From: a virus
DNA length: 47,597 bases
Strand: one strand, 5' to 3'
IMG/VR virus record: IMGVR_UViG_3300047667_000608
Span: 1-47,597 of that record
The translations under genes were made by a program, and so were the position numbers. Positions 17,256-25,650 of the stretch are shown here, piece by piece. The stretch's first letter is position 1. Each line of letters opens with the position of its first letter. The notes beneath the pieces are model-generated. The model did not search any database. It saw nothing but the letters and a program-made list of their open reading frames with translations, and had not been told where the DNA came from.

Positions 17256-18172
17256 GCGACGCAACCTTAATAATCCCCTTCCCCGTGACTGACGCCAACT
17301 TCACGTCGTCCAACGTCCCAGAAACCGACTACGCCGCGTGGTTGATTGGCACCACCTACGCGGCGGGGGCACGGGTAATTTCAGTGGCGACGCATCTGAT
17401 TTATGAAAGTGTGGCAGGGGGAAACACGGGCAACGACCCCACCACAGCGGCCAACGTGCCTAGTTTGTGGTTCGTGGTCGGCAGCACGAACCGCTGGCGT
17501 CCTTTCGACAACACGCTTGGCCAAGCAACAACGAACCTGAACACAATAGAATACATCTTCGGTGCGACCACGAGGCTGGACGCTATTGCATTCATCGGCC
17601 TTGTCGCAACGTCGGTTCAAGTTATTGTCAGAAATGCGGCCACCGTTATCACCTACAACGTCACGAAAAACTTAATCGACGTTAGTGGTGTACAAGATTG
17701 GCTTGACTTCGTTACTTTTGAGGGCGTCTTCGACCCTGAGATTGTCTTCGAGGATATAAGCGCCGTTTCGGGTTCAAGCGTCCAAGTAATAATCACCACA
17801 GTGTCGGGTGGCGTAGCCGAAGTGGCAGAGATTGTCGCTGGTCGGTCCGAATACTTGGGGATAGTCACTGAGAATTCCCGCAGCGGTTTCACTGATTACA
17901 GCCGCAAAGAAATCGACGCTTTCGGTAACATCACGATTGTGAAACGCCCGACTGCTCGTAAAGCCGAGTGGGAATTCATCTTCCTGACGCAGTCAAATCG
18001 ACGCATCCAGCGGGCACTAGAAGAAGCCCGTGGTGCACCCGCCTTTTTCTACGCGGGTGCTGAGCTGGCGGCACTAGACCTAAACGTCTACGGCGTGGTG
18101 GACGACTTTTTCCCAGCGCTGAAAACAGGCGCGTACACCGAATCAACCCTAACTCTGACAGGAGCGTCATAA
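17252..18172 (+). CDS. Tail tip protein, possible distal tail / carbohydrate-binding protein
   Basis: The 306-residue product follows the tape measure with an ATGA overlap. Residues 25-75 (YAAWLIGTTYAAGARVISVATHLIYESVAGG followed by PSLWFVVG) resemble the short carbohydrate-binding 5/12-like modules of tail proteins. The C-terminal half (FTDYSRKEIDAFGNITIVKRPTARK followed by WEFIFLTQS) resembles siphovirus distal tail proteins. It probably joins the tail tube to the fibre. No separate hub or tail-endopeptidase gene was seen. Confidence 0.6.
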   Translation: MSDATLIIPFPVTDANFTSSNVPETDYAAWLIGTTYAAGARVISVATHLIYESVAGGNTGNDPTTAANVPSLWFVVGSTNRWRPFDNTLGQATTNLNTIEYIFGATTRLDAIAFIGLVATSVQVIVRNAATVITYNVTKNLIDVSGVQDWLDFVTFEGVFDPEIVFEDISAVSGSSVQVIITTVSGGVAEVAEIVAGRSEYLGIVTENSRSGFTDYSRKEIDAFGNITIVKRPTARKAEWEFIFLTQSNRRIQRALEEARGAPAFFYAGAELAALDLNVYGVVDDFFPALKTGAYTESTLTLTGAS

Positions 18173-18173
18173 A

Positions 18174-20276
18174 ATGGCCCTACGCCCTTCGCCTTACTCA
18201 TTCAGCATCACACCCCCTACCATCGGTGACCCAAATTTCCCCGCTGAGGCCCAAACCGTCTGGGGGGAGTTGCCTGCCGCGTTTACCTACATAGAGGAAG
18301 CAAACGATTGGAATGCGTCCTTTGCCCTAGCACTTGCTGGTGGAACAATGACTGGCAGCATAGTCTACGGGACCAACCGTGCGCGATTTGGCGCGGCTAA
18401 TGAGTTTGATATCTATCTAGCAGGTGCCATTGCTTTGATAACGGCAGAAATAGGCGACGTGTGGATACGCAACACATCAACAGACGGAGTTATCCAGCTT
18501 CAATCTGACAACGGGTCTGGCGGCAACGCCAACTATGTGACGTGTGATGGCTCGACTGGCGAAGTGCAGTTGAAGCACTACGGCGTCGAGAAGCTGGCGA
18601 CCAAGGCTGGCGGTGTGGATATCACTGGCGACATGACGTTCGGCGACAACGACAAGGCCAACTTTGGTGCTGGGTCTGACCTACAGATTTTCCACGATGG
18701 CTCGAACAGCTATATCGTTGATAATGGCACTGGTGATCTATTCCTCAGGGCGTCTAGTAATATATATTTGCAAAGTGCGGGCGGAACTAAGTATTTAGAT
18801 GCTACGGCGTCAGGTGATGTAAATCTCTATTATGCAAACGCCCTTAAAATCTCCACCACAGCCACAGGAGTTAGTGTAATTGGTGGCGTGGACATCACGG
18901 GCAACCTTGGCTTGCCGGATAATGGCGTGATTAACATTGGCGCAGGTGATGATCTGACACTCCAGCATAATGGCACGAACACTTTCATAGACAACAACAC
19001 CGGCCTTCTTTTAATTCGCTCTCAAGCGACAGATGAATTCGTCCGTATTCTGGCAGATGATGGTGCAGGCGGGGTTACAAGATACTTTGAAGCAGACGGC
19101 TCGACTGGCGCAGCGGCGATGTATCACTACGGCGTTACGAAGCTGACGACTGCGGCTGGCGGCGTTGATATCACTGGTGACCTTAGTTTGCCGGATAGTG
19201 GCATGGTTAACCTCGGCACGGGCGACGACCTTCAACTATACCACAACGGCTCAGACTCTTTCATAGACAACAACGTGGGCAGGTTAATTCTTAGGAACTA
19301 TACGAACAACGAAGGCATTCTGCTTCAAGCAGACGATGGCGCTGGCGGCTTGGCTTCTTATGTGTTCGCGGATGGCGCAACTGGTGAGGTTTCGATTAGG
19401 CACTATGGCGCAATAAAGCTGACGACTAAGGCTGATGGCGTTGACATAACGGGTATTTTGAGAGCTACACGAGATAGTGCACAAAGCCTCTCCCTTAACC
19501 GCACAGGGACAGACGGTGCTGTTACTGTTTTTCAAAACGATGGGGTTTTGGTAGGCACCATTTCGGTCACAGCAGCGGCCACCGCCTACAACACGTCCTC
19601 GGATTACCGCCTGAAAGAAAACATCGTCCCAATTCAGGGTGCAGCCGATATCGTGAAAGCGATGAAGCCTTGCACCTACACATTCAAAGCAGACGGGTCT
19701 TGGGCGGATGGTTTCATTGCGCATGAAATGCAAGAGCTGCACCCCCAAGCTGTCACTGGCACTAAGGACGCAATGCGGGATGAGGAATACCAAGTCTCGC
19801 CTGCATTGGGTGTCGTGTTTACCGCTGCTGTCGAGGAAGTCACTGCGGAAGTCCCCGTCAAGGAAACGGTCGAAAGCTCATACGTCAACCTTGCGGGCGA
19901 AACCGTCATTGAGACCAAAGAGCAGGACGCATTCGATGAGGTGATCGAGACTGTCGTAAAGCGGCAGGATATCGAGGGCGTGCTGACTGAGGTCGAAGTT
20001 GAAATCGTTCGCCAAGTCCCAATCATGGAAACGATCATCACGACGAAAGCGGTCGCTGAGATAGTTCATGGCGTGGACGTTGAACGGCCTGCGGACCTAG
20101 AGGGTGGTCAGCAGTGGCGGAAGACTACGGAGGCTGTAATGGCCACCCGATCCGTCCCAGATCATCAGGGGGTGGACTATTCCAAACTGACGCCAATCCT
20201 GACTGCGGCACTTAAGGAAGCCCTCGATAAGATCGACGACTTGCAAACACGTTTGGCGGCACTGGAAGCGGTCTAA
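18174..20276 (+). CDS. Tail fibre with S74-type intramolecular chaperone
   Basis: The 700-residue protein has repeated modules of about 80-100 residues (LQLYHNGSDSFIDNN, ILLQADDGAGG, a YGVTKLTTAAGGVDITGDLSLP unit) seen in long fibres. Near residue 478 the segment YNTSSDYRLKENI opens a Peptidase_S74 domain (endosialidase-type chaperone), followed by GFIAHEMQELHPQAV. S74 domains drive trimerisation and then cleave themselves off; the Ser before DYRLKEN is the expected nucleophile. Unusually, about 200 residues follow, with Val/Glu-rich strands and a coiled coil at the end. AGGAG precedes ATG 18174. It is the likely receptor-binding protein. Confidence 0.85.
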   Translation: MALRPSPYSFSITPPTIGDPNFPAEAQTVWGELPAAFTYIEEANDWNASFALALAGGTMTGSIVYGTNRARFGAANEFDIYLAGAIALITAEIGDVWIRNTSTDGVIQLQSDNGSGGNANYVTCDGSTGEVQLKHYGVEKLATKAGGVDITGDMTFGDNDKANFGAGSDLQIFHDGSNSYIVDNGTGDLFLRASSNIYLQSAGGTKYLDATASGDVNLYYANALKISTTATGVSVIGGVDITGNLGLPDNGVINIGAGDDLTLQHNGTNTFIDNNTGLLLIRSQATDEFVRILADDGAGGVTRYFEADGSTGAAAMYHYGVTKLTTAAGGVDITGDLSLPDSGMVNLGTGDDLQLYHNGSDSFIDNNVGRLILRNYTNNEGILLQADDGAGGLASYVFADGATGEVSIRHYGAIKLTTKADGVDITGILRATRDSAQSLSLNRTGTDGAVTVFQNDGVLVGTISVTAAATAYNTSSDYRLKENIVPIQGAADIVKAMKPCTYTFKADGSWADGFIAHEMQELHPQAVTGTKDAMRDEEYQVSPALGVVFTAAVEEVTAEVPVKETVESSYVNLAGETVIETKEQDAFDEVIETVVKRQDIEGVLTEVEVEIVRQVPIMETIITTKAVAEIVHGVDVERPADLEGGQQWRKTTEAVMATRSVPDHQGVDYSKLTPILTAALKEALDKIDDLQTRLAALEAV

Positions 20277-20310
20277 AATTAGACGCTCAATAAAAGGTTA
20301 AAGAATTAAC

Positions 20311-20520
20311 ATGACAACTCCGCCAGACGGCAGCAAAGCCCCACTCACCGAAAGCGAATTAGTGGCCATTCGGAAAGTAATCCTACAGGAAGCGCGTCGT
20401 GCTTGGTTATTTGGCTCTATTCGAGCTTCGGCCTCTTGGATCGTAATCACTCTCGGCGCAATCGCACTTAGCTACGACAGCGTGGTCAAGGCAATCAAAT
20501 CAATGGTAGGTTCAGAATGA
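20311..20520 (+). CDS. Small membrane protein in the lysis cassette
   Basis: The 69-residue product has a charged N-terminal helix (LTESELVAIRKVILQEARRAW) and one membrane segment at about residues 38-55 (SASWIVITLGAIALSY). Its position at the head of the lysis region makes a holin or antiholin role possible, but one membrane segment and no motif cannot decide. It overlaps the next gene as ATGA. Confidence 0.6.
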   Translation: MTTPPDGSKAPLTESELVAIRKVILQEARRAWLFGSIRASASWIVITLGAIALSYDSVVKAIKSMVGSE

Positions 20521-21050
20521 CCCGTAAATTTGTAAGGTGGATCAATAACGTGGCTTTTGCAGGGGCTTTATCCCTGCTGCTTCTAAGTAGTGTGGCCTAC
20601 GTTTATTCGTGGGTGGAAGGCTACGTTGATCCGGTTATGTCCCCGATGGAAATCAGCAACGCACGACGGGGGCCAACAGAATTTTCGACCACCTTTGACA
20701 GCGCCTCGACCAAGCTGCGCGAATGCGTTTGGTTGGAAAGCAACTGGTACATCGGTGAGCGGGGGGGACCTAGCGTTCGAACTCTCTGGCAGTTTTCTGG
20801 TCCCCCCACCATTCGTACAACCGGAGAACTTGAGTGGCTGGATCAGACCGTGAATATGTCCCCGCAAGAGCTATTCCAGAACTCACACGCCAACGTCATT
20901 CACCAATGTCCTTGGCGTCTGTGGTACACTGTGACCCCGCTATACGACAGCAACGACGACGTTCCCGTGCCCGAATTGGGAGCGCCAATTACGCTCGATT
21001 TGCAGCAGCAGATTGATAAATTAACCCTCGAATTGGAGAACCTGAAATGA
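20517..21050 (+). CDS. Membrane-anchored protein, unknown, in the lysis cassette
   Basis: The 177-residue protein has a basic start (MTRKFVRW), a membrane segment or uncleaved signal anchor at about 13-32, and a soluble domain with two Cys residues (RECVWLESN, HQCPWRLWY) that could form a disulfide in the periplasm. The C-terminus is a short coiled coil (LQQQIDKLTLELENLK). No family is recognised. It is coupled to both neighbours by overlaps, so it probably acts in lysis or envelope modification. Confidence 0.6.
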   Translation: MTRKFVRWINNVAFAGALSLLLLSSVAYVYSWVEGYVDPVMSPMEISNARRGPTEFSTTFDSASTKLRECVWLESNWYIGERGGPSVRTLWQFSGPPTIRTTGELEWLDQTVNMSPQELFQNSHANVIHQCPWRLWYTVTPLYDSNDDVPVPELGAPITLDLQQQIDKLTLELENLK

Positions 21051-21232
21051 AAACTACAATAATCAATACTCCGTTGAAATCAAAGATCAACTATACAGGT
21101 CTACTGATTGCGGCGGTAGGAATCCTCGCTGGGTACGACATCATACCCTCCAAAATTGAAGACGACGTTGTTCAGTTCGCGCTGATCGGCGGAGGTGCGT
21201 TAGTCACCATATTCCGCACGTGGTTCACCTAA
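21047..21232 (+). CDS. Holin candidate
   Basis: The 61-residue protein has two hydrophobic segments (YTGLLIAAVGILAGY and FALIGGGALVTIFRTW) separated by a short charged turn, a holin-like topology. It ends one base into the endolysin start (TAATG). Holins make the inner-membrane lesion that lets endolysin out. Location and topology support the call; sequence family is not recognised. Confidence 0.65.
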   Translation: MKTTIINTPLKSKINYTGLLIAAVGILAGYDIIPSKIEDDVVQFALIGGGALVTIFRTWFT

Positions 21233-21897
21233 TGGGATATACAGTAAGAGACATGCAAGCACGCGTTAACGCGCTGTTATTTGCTGATCACCCGTTTGGT
21301 CTTCTGGTCGTTGACGGAATGAACGGGCCAAACACTCGTGCCGGAATTGCGCAAGCAATGGAGTTGCGCAAGGTCAAACATCAACACCTTCTGTTCAATC
21401 AGTCCGGCCTCCACGGGACAGTCTGGCACTGGGCAGCTAGCTCGTACAAGGTGACGGAGGAAGTGCTGAGCCACTACAACGACGGGCACGACTACCTCGG
21501 CAACTCGTATGATGGCGGAGCGCGGGCTGAGCATCAGGCGAATTATGACTGGCGCAAAGGCGTCGGCGTATCCCACTCCAAGAACGCTAACACTGGCCGC
21601 ATCGGACAAGCTGTGATCGCGATGGGTAACGCCGAAGGCTGGCCGCTCGACGTGGGCAAATACCCTATGACGTGGGCAGGGATTGACGCAATGCTGAGGC
21701 GGTCTATCGACTACCACTACGAGTTTGATATCCCGATCACGCCTTGGAGTATGCTGACGCACGCGGAGATACAGCCAACACTGGGCATCAAGCAGAATGG
21801 CAAGTGGGACATTCGGTGGTTGCCACACGATGCAGGGGTCACGGACGCTGTTGCGGCTGGCGACATTCTTCGCGCTCGTATGCGGGGGATGCTGTAA
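21232..21897 (+). CDS. Endolysin: N-acetylmuramoyl-L-alanine amidase with PG-binding-like N-terminus
   Basis: The 221-residue enzyme starts with a segment resembling a peptidoglycan-binding domain (VRDMQARVNALLF followed by DGMNGPNTRAGIAQAM). An Amidase_2-like catalytic part follows: WHWAASSY supplies the first zinc His, THAEIQPTLG the second, and KWDIRWLP the third ligand. It would cut the bond between MurNAc and L-Ala in the host wall. No signal peptide is seen, so release should depend on the holin. The start codon overlaps the holin stop; the end overlaps the next gene. Confidence 0.8.
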   Translation: MGYTVRDMQARVNALLFADHPFGLLVVDGMNGPNTRAGIAQAMELRKVKHQHLLFNQSGLHGTVWHWAASSYKVTEEVLSHYNDGHDYLGNSYDGGARAEHQANYDWRKGVGVSHSKNANTGRIGQAVIAMGNAEGWPLDVGKYPMTWAGIDAMLRRSIDYHYEFDIPITPWSMLTHAEIQPTLGIKQNGKWDIRWLPHDAGVTDAVAAGDILRARMRGML

Positions 21898-21980
21898 TGT
21901 GGGATATTATTGGTCGGATCGTCTGTGGCCTTGGCGTCGTGATGATTATCTTCTTCCTGTTCATCTGGACAGACACATGA
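21897..21980 (+). CDS. 27-residue membrane peptide
   Basis: A short gene begins in the endolysin stop (TAATG) and ends in the next start (ATGA). The product MWDIIGRIVCGLGVVMIIFF continues with LFIWTDT and is one membrane span. Overlaps on both sides and unbroken hydrophobicity argue that it is real. It may be a lysis modulator; no homologue is recognised. Confidence 0.5.
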   Translation: MWDIIGRIVCGLGVVMIIFFLFIWTDT

Positions 21981-22306
21981 TGCGCCTTGCGCCATACATC
22001 GCACTGATCCTGCTCGGTGGTGGCGGTGTGTGGTACGTCATGAACCTACGAGCAACAGTCGCAGCGCAGGGTGTTGAAATCAGCAGTCTAACGAGGTCAA
22101 ACGCGGCGTTGATAGCTCAGAACACTCAATCAGCCGTTGCCAGAGAAGTGGACGCGGTTCGCGCGTCGCTTGAATTGAAACAGGCAAGAGAAGCCACGGC
22201 GTCTGTCGAGGCGATACTTACTGCCGAACTTGGGGAGTGTGCCGATGAGCCGCTTGATCCTGCTATTGCCGATATTCTTAATGGCTTGCGTCCAGCCACC
22301 GACTGA
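21977..22306 (+). CDS. Inner-membrane spanin (Rz-like)
   Basis: The 109-residue protein has an N-terminal membrane anchor (RLAPYIALILLGGGGVWYVM) followed by a coiled coil rich in Ala, Glu and Arg, the classical i-spanin build. The o-spanin gene starts within its C-terminal coding region in another frame, as for lambda Rz/Rz1. Two adjacent ATGs (21977 and 21980) are possible starts; the first overlaps the upstream stop. Confidence 0.8.
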   Translation: MMRLAPYIALILLGGGGVWYVMNLRATVAAQGVEISSLTRSNAALIAQNTQSAVAREVDAVRASLELKQAREATASVEAILTAELGECADEPLDPAIADILNGLRPATD

Positions 22307-22478
22307 ATACGTCTATGTCTCGCCGGACATTCCACAGGCGACTTTGACGCCATGCGAGCGACAACCCCGCGACATCAGCACTCCGCGCAATCTGGCGGTC
22401 GCTTACGTCGAGGCGGTCCAGAGCGATGACTGCAACCGTGGCAAGGTAGTCGCTATCGCCACAATCTTAGCCTCTTAA
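22245..22478 (+). CDS. Outer-membrane spanin lipoprotein (Rz1-like)
   Basis: The 77-residue product begins inside the i-spanin gene in a different frame. It has a short signal peptide ending in a lipobox (LILLLPIFLMAC, Cys at residue 15) and then a Pro-containing segment, as expected for an o-spanin lipoprotein. GGGAG at 22233-22237 serves ATG 22245. Both spanins together fuse the inner and outer membranes at lysis, which marks the host as Gram-negative. Confidence 0.85.
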   Translation: MSRLILLLPIFLMACVQPPTEYVYVSPDIPQATLTPCERQPRDISTPRNLAVAYVEAVQSDDCNRGKVVAIATILAS

Positions 22479-22489
22479 ACCAACTATTA

Positions 22490-22525
22490 GCCCGCGCCCT
22501 TTGATTTAGGGTGCGGGCTTTTCTG
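22490..22525 (+). terminator. Rho-independent terminator of the late operon
   Basis: GCCCGCGCCCT (22490-22500) pairs with AGGGTGCGGGC (22508-22518), eleven pairs with one G-U, a 7-base loop, and then TTTTCTG. It lies between the end of the rightward block and the end of the leftward block and may also limit leftward transcripts less efficiently. Confidence 0.9.
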
Positions 22526-22527
22526 TA

Positions 22528-22938
22528 TTAAGGCTTCGGTGGGGGCGTGAACGTCAACGAGCTTTGGACGAATCCCACCAGCATCTTCATGACCACCAAC
22601 CACACGGGGGCCGGAAACACACGCCGAAACTTGCGCCCTCCGAATGTGGGGTTGATGTTATCAATCCACCCCTTACCCCGTACCCAGAGCATCAGGTGGG
22701 GCTCACCTTGGGGCGTCTTGGTGTACCAGAACACCTGCTGTCGTGTGACCAACCGCCACCAGAACCGCAGCCAACTCGATCCGCTATCGAGGTAGGCAAC
22801 CGTCACGGCGTAGTCGTCACAGTCCCCCTTGAATCTGCCACTAATGTTGTCGCGTAGTAACCTCCAACTGTCGAGGCGACCATCGGACGTCCATTTGAAG
22901 TTTGCGTTGAAGTGCGCGAGGTCTTTTGGTTTAAACAT
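22528..22938 (-). CDS. Transglutaminase-like cysteine peptidase domain protein
   Basis: The 136-residue product has GDCDDYAVTVAYLD, the nucleophile-Cys motif of transglutaminase-like peptidases, and a HLMLWVRGKGWIDNINP segment supplying the expected His and Asp. The C-terminus is hydrophobic (VWLVVMKMLVGFV), so it may be membrane-associated. The start at 22938 is preceded by AGGGA; a second ATG two codons upstream overlaps that site. Similar small proteins occur in phage lysis or tail regions, but its substrate is unknown. It is the last gene of the leftward block. Confidence 0.65.
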   Translation of the reverse strand: MFKPKDLAHFNANFKWTSDGRLDSWRLLRDNISGRFKGDCDDYAVTVAYLDSGSSWLRFWWRLVTRQQVFWYTKTPQGEPHLMLWVRGKGWIDNINPTFGGRKFRRVFPAPVWLVVMKMLVGFVQSSLTFTPPPKP

Positions 22939-22954
22939 TTTCATTCCCTTTGGG

Positions 22955-23167
22955 TTAAACTTTGGTCCAATGTACACCGAAGCACACGCGCCAGAAGAAG
23001 CGTCGAACAAAGCCGAAGCCCTTGGTGCTGTGAATGCAGAACGACACGTTCGTGTCCAGCAACGTCCCTTGCCAGTTGGTGGGGGGCGGGGCCACAAGAC
23101 GTAGGGGTTCCTCGCTTAGGAATTTGTAGCCGTCCATGAATTCCATATCATTTGTTACTTCCGCCAT
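22955..23167 (-). CDS. Small protein, unknown
   Basis: The 70-residue product starts 4 bases after the helicase stop, with GGGAG upstream. It has an acidic N-terminus and an aromatic, basic C-terminus (FVRRFFWRVCFGVHWTKV). No family is recognised. Tight packing in the operon supports expression. Confidence 0.5.
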   Translation of the reverse strand: MAEVTNDMEFMDGYKFLSEEPLRLVAPPPTNWQGTLLDTNVSFCIHSTKGFGFVRRFFWRVCFGVHWTKV

Positions 23168-23171
23168 TTGT

Positions 23172-24692
23172 TTAGTCTCCCACCTTTGTTTCGTCGTCCC
23201 ACGCCACAGCTTCGGCGCGGTCTTTTCCGTAATAACCCAGCACGGCCTCAGTCATACTGGTTTTCGCCACGAGGGCTTTGATGAACGATGCGTCCGTGGG
23301 GCACGACATGAAATCTATGTATCGCGGCTCCACTGATTGGTGCGCGGTTATGGTGCGCATTTCGGTCTGGGAACGGGTGTCCAAGGAGTACGTGTTCTCG
23401 TAGTACACCGTCAGGCTGCAAACCACGTCTTTCTTGTTGCCCGAAAGATCGTGGCCGTACTTTGTGCGGTCCAACTGGGCGATCATAACGCGGTGCTTCG
23501 GGTCGTTGTTGAACTTACGTTTTTCTTCTTCGACGTCCAGCCCCTCTGCGTCCATACGCTGTTTAGATCGGATGACGCAGGGACTGAAACCCTTTAGGGC
23601 CTCGATTAACATGTCCGCCGACGCGTTGTAGTGATAGAACACCACCGTTTTGGGTGAATTCTCCACGATGTCGATCACCCGTTGCAATTTCGGCAGGTTC
23701 TTCGGCTCCTCGATCGGGTGGATTTCCCCGTGCTCGTCGTACATGAAACCAGAGGCGATTTGCTGCTGTTTCATCATCTTGGTCATAACGTGTGCGGCTG
23801 AAACGGGTTCCCCACTGTCCAAGAACGTGACGAAATCCTCCTCCATTTCAGCATAGTGGGCTTTCTGCTTGGGCGTTAGGTCGAGCTTGTCTACGAAGAA
23901 CCGCGCCTTTGCGCCCTTAGCCCATACATCAAGCTTAGCCACAAAACTGCATTTTTCGAGGGCCTCTTTCAAGATGTGCTCATTCTTGACGCCCTTGGTG
24001 GACTTGCCCTTAAAACCCCCCATCTTACAGAATTTATTCCTAAATGCGTAAAAATTAACTCCCGAAAACTGGCGTATGGCACGCAACTGGGGGTAGAGGT
24101 CCTGTGGCCCCTGTGAATAAGGGAGGCCACTCAACAACCGGATGAATTTCGCGTCTTTCGCCATTTCACGGATCGCCATAGACGCAGGCGAAGTGTTGTT
24201 TTTGATCTTAATTGACTCGTCTAACACAAGCCCGAATTTTGGGACGTTGTTGAGGACGTTGAAAATCTTCTCGACTAAGTGCGTGTGCTGGAACACCTCA
24301 TAGTTGATCGAAAGATATCCCCCCTCCTTTTTAAATTTTGCTAGGGTCCTGTCGCACTGGGCACTATCGAACACGTGTATCGGCAGATTAAATCCGAACG
24401 TTTCGCCTTCGTTCTGCCACGCCTGCTTGTACGTATTAGGGGCCACGATCACGCCGTGGTTTATATCATAGTCGAACTTAAACAGGGCCATTTCATTCAG
24501 GGCCGTGGGCGTCTTGCCCATACGCATTTCGAGGAAATGGCCCCACCCGACTGCGGGACCTTTTCGTATGCTGCGATATTCTGCTTCGGCGTCAGGTCCG
24601 TCTAGTAACGCGTAGCCATAATACGACCTACGTAGGGCTTCGAGTTGCACCGGACGTGGGTCGCCTTTAAGCAGCCATTCAACCTCTTTCAC
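23172..24692 (-). CDS. SNF2/DEAD-type superfamily 2 helicase
   Basis: The 506-residue protein has motif I FLEMRMGKTPTALNE (residues about 53-67), motif Ia VIVAPNTYKQAW, motif II LVLDESIKIKN, motif III LLSGLPYSQGP, and the C-terminal RecA-like domain with VVFYHYNASADMLI and a TRSQTEMRTI arginine motif, all as in SNF2-like phage helicases. It probably remodels DNA in replication or recombination. GTG 24692 overlaps the datZ stop, which couples it to the Z cassette. DExx reads DES, and motif III has LSG-P in place of TGTP. Confidence 0.9.
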   Translation of the reverse strand: MKEVEWLLKGDPRPVQLEALRRSYYGYALLDGPDAEAEYRSIRKGPAVGWGHFLEMRMGKTPTALNEMALFKFDYDINHGVIVAPNTYKQAWQNEGETFGFNLPIHVFDSAQCDRTLAKFKKEGGYLSINYEVFQHTHLVEKIFNVLNNVPKFGLVLDESIKIKNNTSPASMAIREMAKDAKFIRLLSGLPYSQGPQDLYPQLRAIRQFSGVNFYAFRNKFCKMGGFKGKSTKGVKNEHILKEALEKCSFVAKLDVWAKGAKARFFVDKLDLTPKQKAHYAEMEEDFVTFLDSGEPVSAAHVMTKMMKQQQIASGFMYDEHGEIHPIEEPKNLPKLQRVIDIVENSPKTVVFYHYNASADMLIEALKGFSPCVIRSKQRMDAEGLDVEEEKRKFNNDPKHRVMIAQLDRTKYGHDLSGNKKDVVCSLTVYYENTYSLDTRSQTEMRTITAHQSVEPRYIDFMSCPTDASFIKALVAKTSMTEAVLGYYGKDRAEAVAWDDETKVGD

Positions 24693-25222
24693 AGGACCCC
24701 CTCCATTCCAGGATGTTCATGGACCGAAGCCAAAGCCTCATCCAGAAGTTCGCGAGGATCGAGGCCGTACCACTTGAACAGTCCCGCACTGGGGACTAGG
24801 TCGAGTTTATGGCGAAGGTCTTGAGCCACGGGGCCCTCGGGTCGGGCGTAGTAATTGCCGAAACGATGTTCTTCCTGCAAAAATTGGCGAGCCTCCAACC
24901 AGTCCACCATTTTTACGATGGCTTTCTTCTGGCAAGAGGGCAGCACATTCGGTTTGCCCTTGGACGGGGACGGGGCATCGCCTGTCATGGCCTCGTCTTC
25001 ATCATGTTCGAGCCATTCCTCCAATACCTGTGAGAACACTAACCAACTAATATTCAGATGGGGCTTGAGGAACATGAGGATCACGGCCCCACGTTGAATG
25101 TGGCCCCCCACGGTCTGTTTCTGGACTGTCGGAACCACGGCCCAACGGGGCACCGTGTTAACACGGAGCCCCATCGCCAGTTTCATCGTTTTGGTGTATG
25201 TAGAAATTGCGCTAGTGGACAT
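24689..25222 (-). CDS. datZ: DatZ: HD-domain dATP triphosphohydrolase
   Basis: The 177-residue protein has the YfbR-like HD pattern: PRWAVVPTVQKQTVGGHIQRG (His 41), LEHDEDEAMTGDAPSPSK (His 73, Asp 74, then the TGD.P loop) and a later Asp (about 107, KMVDWLEA). DatZ enzymes of Z-genome phages remove phosphates from dATP so that it is not used by the polymerase. The call rests on the HD motif and on direct coupling with mazZ and purZ; a general 5'-nucleotidase is the alternative. The start overlaps the mazZ stop as TAATG. Confidence 0.85.
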   Translation of the reverse strand: MSTSAISTYTKTMKLAMGLRVNTVPRWAVVPTVQKQTVGGHIQRGAVILMFLKPHLNISWLVFSQVLEEWLEHDEDEAMTGDAPSPSKGKPNVLPSCQKKAIVKMVDWLEARQFLQEEHRFGNYYARPEGPVAQDLRHKLDLVPSAGLFKWYGLDPRELLDEALASVHEHPGMEGVL

Positions 25223-25650
25223 TAGGTTTCCCCTGCTACTGGAGGGTTGTGTGGGACCATGCGGTGGCGCGGGGCCTCTGGGGGCTTTTCCCCCACGTGC
25301 GTGGAGGTAGCGCCAGCGTACGGCGGTGCAGCCGCTGAGGGCATGGGAAGGCTCAGTGAGCGCTCACTATTGAAACTGGGACGCGTCATGTGCAGAACTC
25401 GCATACCCAAGAGTAATGCCACATTGGCCACGTCGGCGGCTTCAACGGCGGCTTCGAACTGTCCCTCCTTTTCGAGGGCTGTTTTCAATTCAAGGATTTC
25501 AGCCTCCAACAACTTGAACTGGGCCCCTACGGTGGTGTTGTCCGCGAAGCCCTTGTGACGGTTGGTGTGGAGCTTTCGCACCATTAGCTCCATGAAGAAC
25601 TTAATCTCGGGCTCGTGTTCGAGCATTTCTTTGGGCAGGTGGATTTTCAT
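25222..25650 (-). CDS. mazZ: MazZ: MazG-like nucleotide pyrophosphohydrolase
   Basis: The 142-residue product has the MazG metal-binding pattern: LLEAEILELKTALE (residues 48-61) and EAADVAN (70-76). In Z-genome phages MazZ turns (d)GTP into (d)GMP, the substrate of PurZ. The C-terminal 50 residues are Pro/Ala-rich and probably disordered, an unusual addition. ATG 25650 overlaps the purZ stop (ATGA); an in-frame TTG at 25662 is less likely. A second pyrophosphohydrolase-like gene (27007-27381) lies in the same operon, so the division of labour is unsettled. Confidence 0.8.
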   Translation of the reverse strand: MKIHLPKEMLEHEPEIKFFMELMVRKLHTNRHKGFADNTTVGAQFKLLEAEILELKTALEKEGQFEAAVEAADVANVALLLGMRVLHMTRPSFNSERSLSLPMPSAAAPPYAGATSTHVGEKPPEAPRHRMVPHNPPVAGET

